Of a stretch of 64,000 bases of DNA, positions 55,501 to 64,000 are shown one piece after another (the first letter of the stretch is position 1; the number at the start of each line of letters is the position of its first letter). The position numbers and the translations under genes are program-made. Source of the DNA: Adiantum capillus-veneris (Eukaryota > Streptophyta > Polypodiopsida > Polypodiales > Pteridaceae); contig CM043967.1 of assembly GCA_014529385.2 (NCBI GenBank), positions 10,235,501 through 10,299,500 of the forward strand, in the 5' to 3' direction. The notes under the pieces are model-generated. The model did not search any database and was not told where the DNA came from. It worked only from the letters and a program-made list of their open reading frames with translations.

Positions 55501-57544
55501 TCTATGGACGCATAGTTTTGGGGTAAGACCCCACGGGTGCTTACTAAATCACCCCATAGGCATTTATGATCATAGTTTGATCTATATCCATTATACTTTC
55601 AAGGAAAGAATTCTGCACTCTACCACGTGATGGTGGACAAATTCAACTTTTCAAGTTGATTCCCATCATTCTGTACACGGTTAACTATGTTGGTTACTGT
55701 TACCTGCTAGTTGAGCAGTTTCTACGAAGGGTCTTACCAAGGGGTTTGACTACGTAGATTCTACCCAACGGGTTTGGATTGCGAAGGCAACACCCAGGGT
55801 TTCCAGTGCAATGTTTCTTGGTTTTTTCACAGGTGGGAGACGTGCTCCTATGCATTTGAATATGGATAACCAAACTTTCAGTTCAATCCCCAAGGCCATG
55901 CACAGGGCATGTTGGAACAAGTATTTTGGGCCGTAGTGTCCAATATACATTATGCTGTTATGAACCCACTTGACGGATTCGATTTGGCACATGCTGTCAC
56001 ATGGGATACAACATGGTCTAGGGACTCAAGGAGTTTGGTTTAGCTAGTGTGGAGCAATGAATGAGGGTCCTCTCACTCTTGTCGCGGAGTGTTTAGAGTT
56101 ACCTCTACACACTAGTACATTTTGTACTTGAAGGATGTTCTTTTCTCAGACACCCTTACATGAGACATATTCCACATGTGGAGAATATGAGTCTCTGGGA
56201 CTGACACTGGCACCCGCTATTTCAATTCCGTGTCACGACAAAGTCCCTAGGTGCTGGTCAAATCTGTTTCCTAGACCATTTTTAGCACGATATATCAGGA
56301 GCAATTTTGGTGGTAAAAAATTGTCGGATACTTAGACTGATTTGTTAAGGTACAAGTGGAGCTAAACAACATTATAGATGGTTGTTTATGCATCTAGCAA
56401 GGCTATGAGTGTTAATAAAAAGGTTTCATTGTTTGTACCTAGAAGTGATCACTGTTTCACCTTCTATTATGGTTCAAACGTTTCAGCACGATAGGCACAT
56501 GATTGCAGCTGAAATTATTTAGTTTGTGTTCCTAACTATTACATTCCTTTTCAATGTGTGCTAGGAGCACCATATTCGCCATAAGTATTTGCAAGGACAA
56601 TTATGGATATACAGGTTTAGATTTGTTTTTTGCTAAATGCATGCACACTAGCTGTTATGGCTATAGTGTTTAGCAATGGCTGATTTGGAACGGCATGCGT
56701 ATTCATAAAGTGATTGCTTATGAAGCATTTTTCACTCTATGTACAATATTTCTCTGAGATTACTTTTGGGTCTACTAATCACCAATAGAGGTCATGGCTC
56801 AGTTTGGGTACTTGTGGATCTTACAAGTTAACCACGATGGTTATTCAAAACATTGTTGATTCCTCAGCAATGTTGTACGATATTGTGATCCTCGTTTACT
56901 CGTCATCTAGGACGAATGTTTGTAAACCGTGGGGGAAACACACCTCAGTACTGTCAATTACCCAAGGGGATAGGTGGATTACAAAGTGTAATCTGGTGCT
57001 AAAGGAAATGCAAAGTGCGTACGTTAGCACCACGTAGTCCGATTAGTAAGCATTTATTGCTCTACTTGGAGTTTGCATATCATAGATTAAAGCATGTTTG
57101 TGACTTAGTTTAGTCCCTTCATGTTTAAGTTGGTTCTCAACTTTGAACACTAGTTATGGTGGGATTGTTTCCCGATGAAATTAGCAAACAAGTCAAGGAC
57201 TTAAACTTGGATGATGAGCTATGTCAGCAAGTTACTTTCATGAAAAGTGAAAGCGGTACTCTTTCGGGTACATATTTGTTGTGATAACTCATTTAGCATG
57301 CTCATGTGCGTTCTAAATGGAGTCCACACACTCTGATTGGATAGGAATTGGTAAAAACTGATGGTTACAAATGGACAACAATATGGAAAATTAAGATGTT
57401 ACTCTTGGTTTCATTGAACCTCCTACTGAACTGTGTTCCGATCAAGCAAACAGTTGGATCCATGAAGGATGCCACGGTGACAAACATTAGTGTATCATCA
57501 CTCTTGTTTTCGAGGACGAAAACCCGTCTCCAAGGGGGGAGTAA
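52575..57544 (+). other. Interior of the LTR element, no recognised domain
   Basis: Several open stretches occur on the + strand, for example 53862-54257 and 55181-55447. They contain no gag, protease, integrase or RT motif that I can identify, and no repeat structure. The interior may be derived from a coding element by heavy decay. Confidence 0.5.
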
Positions 57545-57974
57545 TGTCATGCCAAGGGTATATCCAGGGGAGGTCACGGACCTGGGCCAGTAAGTGGCCG
57601 ATTGCCAGTGTGGAATATGGATTTCAGTATCCCTTGTCTATCCCCTTGGATAACTGATAGTACTGAGGTGTGTTTCCCCCATGGTTTACAGACAGTCATC
57701 CCAGATGACTAGTAAACGGGAATCACAATATCATACAATATTGCTGAGGAATTAACAATGTCCTGAATAATCGTCGTGGTTAACTTGAAGAATCCACAAG
57801 CACCCAAACCGAGCCATGACCTCTATTGGTGATTGGTAGACCTAAAAGTAATCTCATAGAGATATTGCACATAGAGTGAAAAATGCTTCATAAGCAGCAA
57901 CTTGATGAATATGCATATCCAGGGGAGGTCACACACCTGGGCCAGTAAGTGGCCGGCTGTCCCTAGGCATTACA
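57545..57974 (+). repeat. Rearranged 3' LTR with an inverted internal fragment
   Basis: It starts as a normal LTR (TGTCATGCCAAGGG... to about 57629). From about 57637 to 57914 the sequence is the reverse complement of the element's own interior at about 56694-56974. The LTR then restarts at its GCATATCC position, runs through GGGCCAGTAAGTGGCCGGCTG, and jumps to the last 15 bases (TCCCTAGGCATTACA). The TATA-bearing middle is missing. The total is 430 bp against 149 for the 5' LTR. Confidence 0.85.
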
Positions 57975-57979
57975 ACTCG

Positions 57980-59186
57980 TCTTAACTAGGGATACATGTG
58001 GGAACTCTTTATTCTGGTCAAGTGTTGAGTTGATTTCAATTATAATATCAACTTGTTTATATGTTGATGAAATTACCAAACTGAGTTTCCCTTGAGTCAT
58101 CTGCCATTGTTCTACTTTTGTGTGGCATCCAATTGGAATTTTTATATAGAAACTCATCAAGTAATGCTCTTTCCAAAATAGTGTGCTCTAGGCTTCTTCT
58201 CAATGTGGTGTTTCCATGCACATATTTATGCACACTAGACTCAAACTTCTCCTTATAGTGACAACAAAAAGTTATTGGTATTCCATTCATCTCATACAAT
58301 GCTTCACAACAAACCGACAACCAATAGCCTAAATTGGTATTGCATCTTTTGACCCATTCCATCCCAATGGCCACATCTAAAAAGAATTTCATAAACATAA
58401 TTCGTGCTTGTTTTTTGTGATTTTCCCCAATAATCTTGTTGTAACCTCATCAACATGTCATGATTTGTAAGTAACAATAGTCTTGCATAACAATGAATGC
58501 AATGAACACTTTGAATTGATTCAAGTGACCAATAGAGACTAGAAATAGGTTGAGATGTCCCCTTTTGCTTCCTATTTATAAGGGTATAGTGCCTCTTTGT
58601 AGAAAAAGAAGTAGCCATACCTTGATTATTTTTGTGTCCATTATTTCACTCATTAGAAGTATATCCAAATCCAATGTGTATTCCATTGAGGGTAACGTAG
58701 CATTGCAATGTTAGGGAACATGGATCATGATTCATTGTTGACAGAAACTTGACAGAAAAGTTGTACCAATAGTGTTCATACACAAGAGGTAGTCACTTGG
58801 CAAAGTTTCAAAATCTTACAAAAGTTGGATTGTGCGATCCATTATTTTCCCCCAATTGACTTAAGACTGATACCATAGGTTTCCCTAGTGATAAAAAACC
58901 CATTGGTGTTTTCCAATCTAAATGTGGATCAATAAAAGCATCTTAATCAAGCTTAAAAGTGTTTCAGAGTGTGGAATCGATAAACTGGAAAAATTTGGTA
59001 AAATCTAAGTGTAAATAGCAAGGAAGTTAAGAACTTTTGATAATGCTAGATTTTAGGTTGGACTCAAGAAGTGTCATTGAGCTCTACACGAATAGAAAGA
59101 TGGTATTTAGAATCACAAAAATCAAGTATGGGGTTGGGATTTTGTACCATTCTCCATTGCAAAACCAAGGTTATTGAGAGCCGTTG
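57980..59186. other. Spacer; one unrecognised - strand coding-like stretch
   Basis: On the - strand two overlapping frames (58618-58304 and 58398-58057) read like pieces of one protein (MATSFSTKRHYTLINRKQKG, then AIGMEWVKRCNTNLGYWLSV and LERALLDEFLYKNSNW). I recognise no family and see no conserved motif. The remaining bases to 59186 hold nothing I can identify. Confidence 0.35.
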
Positions 59187-59411
59187 TGGAGAGGGGGAAA
59201 TAGGAACACACCCAACACACAATCGCTATGCCTCTCTTTAGCCAAAGGTTTCCACAACACCTCTATCCTCTCGAATTCACTCTCACATACACACTTTTCT
59301 CAATGGAGCACTCACAATTGCACATAAATGGGTGCACACACTCACCCAAAACCACAATCTACTGCACACCCATACACACACCAATTTCCCGTTTCCTACA
59401 CAAAAATACCA

Positions 59412-59473
<62 letters not shown>

Positions 59474-59770
59474 ACGACATAACCTCAAGGGTGGGGGGGG
59501 GGGGGACACTTGCCGACACACACCTGGGACCACACACACAAAATAAAGAAAAAGAGGGGGGAAGGTGATCAACATGACAAAATTCAATGCACTGCAAGGG
59601 CAACAATTTGATTCCACAATATCCATCCATCAAGGCCGACACATGGTGTGCACAAACATGGCAAGCCCTCATGCATCGCTGAGATCAAATGGCAAAAATA
59701 CCTTTTCAATCCTCTCTAACTCCTCTTATAGGAGATCATATTTTTTTTTTCTCATGCTCTGCTTGTGCAA
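59187..59770 (-). repeat. Left LTR copy (3' LTR), inner end undefined
   Basis: Similarity to the right copy can be followed only as far as the window edge allows (equivalent of about 59770). The true LTR may extend to around 60250. It contains a (CT)n tract (59414-59469) and a run of 14 G at about 59496-59509. Confidence 0.65.
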
Positions 59771-61367
59771 CTCTCTCTCGGAGCTTATTTAAGTATTTTA
59801 TTACACTCCACACATGTGGCTAGTCATCTTTGGATATTTTGCATGGTGGGAACATATCCGCCAATTAGCTCTCTTACATACACTTCACTATGTGAAAGCC
59901 CCTTCTTTGGATGTCACAGTGCCATGACAAGCTTTGTGGGAGCCTCCCCTTCAATGAAAAATCTAAGCCCAGGGGGCCGCGGGACCAAGCCCTTGCCACA
60001 TCAGCATCGTATACTGCACAACCGTTTGACAATCGATCGCAATTGTGTTTCTTGTGTCACCCACCAAAATCCTGCTAGCGACCGCCCATTGGTGCTGACA
60101 AATGCCCCAAGCAGCACCCCGCATGCTCATGCCATAGCCTAGGGCTCCACGAGCTCCAAGGGGAGCTTCTCTCCATGCTTGTGACCATAGGGAGCTCACA
60201 CTCTTATATATATACCACAAAATCTTACCCCTTGGGTCCTCATGTGGGATAATTTCCTTGACATGTGGCACCTTCAAAACAAATTGTCCCTCCAAGCTTC
60301 TAAAGAACTCTTCATTGTTTTTTTCAAAACAACTTTTTTTTTGGCCCCAACTTCAACACTCAATCAATTTTTGCTCTTGAGGCCAATGCTCGGGCCACAA
60401 AATAGTGCCGGATCTCCATTGTGTTGAATCCAAACCCCAAGACCTTTGCCACATTCCAAAGCTCCGAGACCTACAAACTGGGGCCGCCAATGAGACTGTT
60501 ATCCACCTCCAAGAATGATGCAACTATGTCACAATGCAAACATTTGGCAACACCCTACCACCAACTACCCTAGACTTTGATTTGGCATATCTTGCCGCAT
60601 ATGACTCCAATTGCCGAGCTGTCAAATCTTATCACCTCCACATGATACACACAAACTTTGGAACCTGGTCAATCCCAAAAGAACACTGGATGTCATGCCT
60701 ATTAATGTGATCAAGTTGGCCCATAACTGGCCCCCGACGAATCTTCAACTAGCCATATCTTGCTCGTTTGAAATCCGATCGATGACCCAAAAGGACCGGC
60801 ATGCTTCATAACTTGAGCACGTCACATTTGTCACCTCAAAACAGATTTGACCACCTATCCATACCTACCCTATCTATCGGGTATCTGCAAACCATTCCAT
60901 CTTTGGACATCCATAACTTCCACACCATAGCTTTGTTTGAGGAACCATTTGGACTAGCTCGTAGAGCACTCCACATTCCAAGGCATCAACTCAACACTTT
61001 GAACACATGGACCTACCATCCAAATTGGCCCCCTTTTGGAGACCTTTTTGGCTATGAAACCAAATCAAGCATACATTTCCTCTATCACTTGCCTGCCTAG
61101 GTCTTCCATACCTACTTTAGCACTCTATCATGCACATGTGGACACCCAATTCCTTGATTTGCACACTTACCAACATCACTTTAGATGGACCATCATTGCC
61201 CAACCCCCTTATTGAACATTGATGTTCAACCAAACATAGGCTTATTGAACTAAAAACCTGCAACTTCAAACAAGCACTGTGGACATACCAAACCTGCTAC
61301 CATATGTACATAGGCTGACTCTTGCTACCCGCCACCTTTGTTCAAACGGGTTGCCCAACCCCTTGCA

Positions 61368-63060
<1,693 letters not shown>

Positions 63061-63411
63061 TATAAATTTTCTTCCAAATGCCACTTCTAGGGCTTCATGA
63101 TTCATCTTCTCTTCTTTTGATAGACCATCGTACCATATCCTTGATTTTCTAGGAACCATATCCTTGATTTTCTAGGAACCAAGAGCGAGAAAACTTGCAC
63201 TACACCTTCTTCCCTTCATAAGTTGTTCTCTCGAAAAAATGAGCCATTATCTTGGAGCCAAGTTTTCACATCTTCAACCCCAAAGAAAATAAAAAAATTG
63301 GACCACATCCTTTGCTAGAAGCATCTTCTCTTAAAAACTTGCACCTTCGGCATCACCACTTCAACTTCAAACATGAGCAATAAGATGCTTCTTAGTGGGG
63401 TCACAAGAAGA

Positions 63412-63664
63412 TGAAGAGGGGGAAATAGGAACACACCCAACACACAATCAGTACGCCTCTCTATAGCCCAGGGTTTCCACAACACCCCTATCCTCTTGAA
63501 TTCACTCTCACATACACACTTTTTCTAATGGAACACTCACAATTGCACATAAATGGACGCACACACTCACCCAAAAGCACAATATACTGCACACCCATAC
63601 ACACATTAATTTATTGTTTCCTACACACAAATACTACCTCTCTCTCTCTCTCAGTCTCTCTCTC

Positions 63665-63711
<47 letters not shown>

Positions 63712-64000
63712 ACACACAACCTCAAGGGGGCACACCTACCAACACACACCTAGAACTAGGCACACAAAAGAAAAAAAAAAGAGGGGGGAAGAGGATCGAC
63801 ATGGCAAAATGAAATGCACTACAAGGGTAGAAATTTGATTCCACAATATCTATCCATCAAGGCCGACACACAACATTGTACATAAACATGGCGAGCCCTT
63901 GTTGGCATCACTGATATCAAATGGCAAAAAGCCCTTTTCAATCCTCTCTAACTCCTCTTATAGGAGATCATAAATATTTTTTGAGTCCTGCTCTCCTCAT
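63412..64000 (-). repeat. Right LTR copy (5' LTR), cut by the window
   Basis: Same landmarks as the left copy, with a (CT)n tract at about 63637-63709 that has a few interruptions. The outer end is beyond 64000. Confidence 0.65.

Larger units (their letters stand above)
52274..57974 (+). mobile_element. LTR retroelement, 5.7 kb, short LTRs, interior without recognisable proteins
   Basis: The 5' LTR (52274-52422) starts TGTCATGCC and ends GGCATTACA, followed by a tRNA-Met-like primer-binding site. A polypurine tract (CCAAGGGGGGAGTAA) precedes the 3' LTR start at 57545. The 5-bp target duplication ACTCG is at 52269-52273 and 57975-57979. The interior (about 5.1 kb) has a long (CT)n tract near its start. 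Its last coding-like stretch ends VFEDENPSPRGE with a stop at the polypurine tract, a placement seen in plant Gypsy elements. No integrase, RT or gag motif was found, so it is a decayed or non-autonomous (LARD-like) element. Confidence 0.85.

Overview
The window is nuclear DNA from a land plant with a large, transposon-rich genome. The signs are a plant-type profilin split by an 8.2-kb intron, a plant hnRNP-like two-RRM glycine-rich protein, CACTA and LTR transposons of plant type, a 5S-containing (Cassandra-like) LTR, and many long dinucleotide tracts. A non-flowering vascular plant such as a fern would fit the huge intron and the rather divergent profilin, but this is only inference.

Only two host genes can be supported, both on the + strand. 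The first is a two-RRM, Gly/Tyr-rich RNA-binding protein at 10915-12501 with one 213-bp intron. The second is profilin at 40833-50806, with three exons (40833-40958, 49151-49288, 50672-50806) giving 132 residues. Almost everything else is mobile DNA or its remains.

Layout: (1) 1-7250 is the 5' part of a decayed CACTA (En/Spm) transposon on the - strand, ending in a CACTACAAGA terminus at 7250, with tnp2 transposase pieces and two repeat arrays. (2) 7251-10170 holds LTR-related and minisatellite DNA. (3) 10915-12501 is the RNA-binding protein gene. (4) 15871-17709 is a short non-coding LTR element (TRIM-like). (5) 18096-32952 is a Ty3/Gypsy element (- strand, CTTGGC flanks) that contains two later insertions: a 762-bp solo LTR (TTTAA target duplication) in its 3' LTR, and a nearly intact 6.1-kb Ty1/Copia element (24767-30867, ACACC target duplication) in its 5' leader. 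(6) 35980-38460 is an AAGTGCTT-rich array with a tandemly duplicated, broken, unrecognised coding sequence. (7) 39739-50806 is a foldback element followed by profilin, whose introns carry retroelement remnants. (8) 52274-57974 is another LTR element (ACTCG target duplication) whose 3' LTR is rearranged by an inverted piece of the element's own interior. (9) 59187 to the window end is an LTR element cut by the window edge, with a (CA)n tract of about 175 bp inside.

The most unusual object is in the Copia element. Between its 5' LTR and its own primer-binding site sits exactly one unit of a Cassandra-type element: a 208-bp LTR bearing a 5S rRNA-like Pol III promoter region, a polypurine tract, a short internal domain and a second tRNA-Met primer-binding site. 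This looks like recombination between a non-autonomous Cassandra element and a coding Copia element at their shared primer-binding site.
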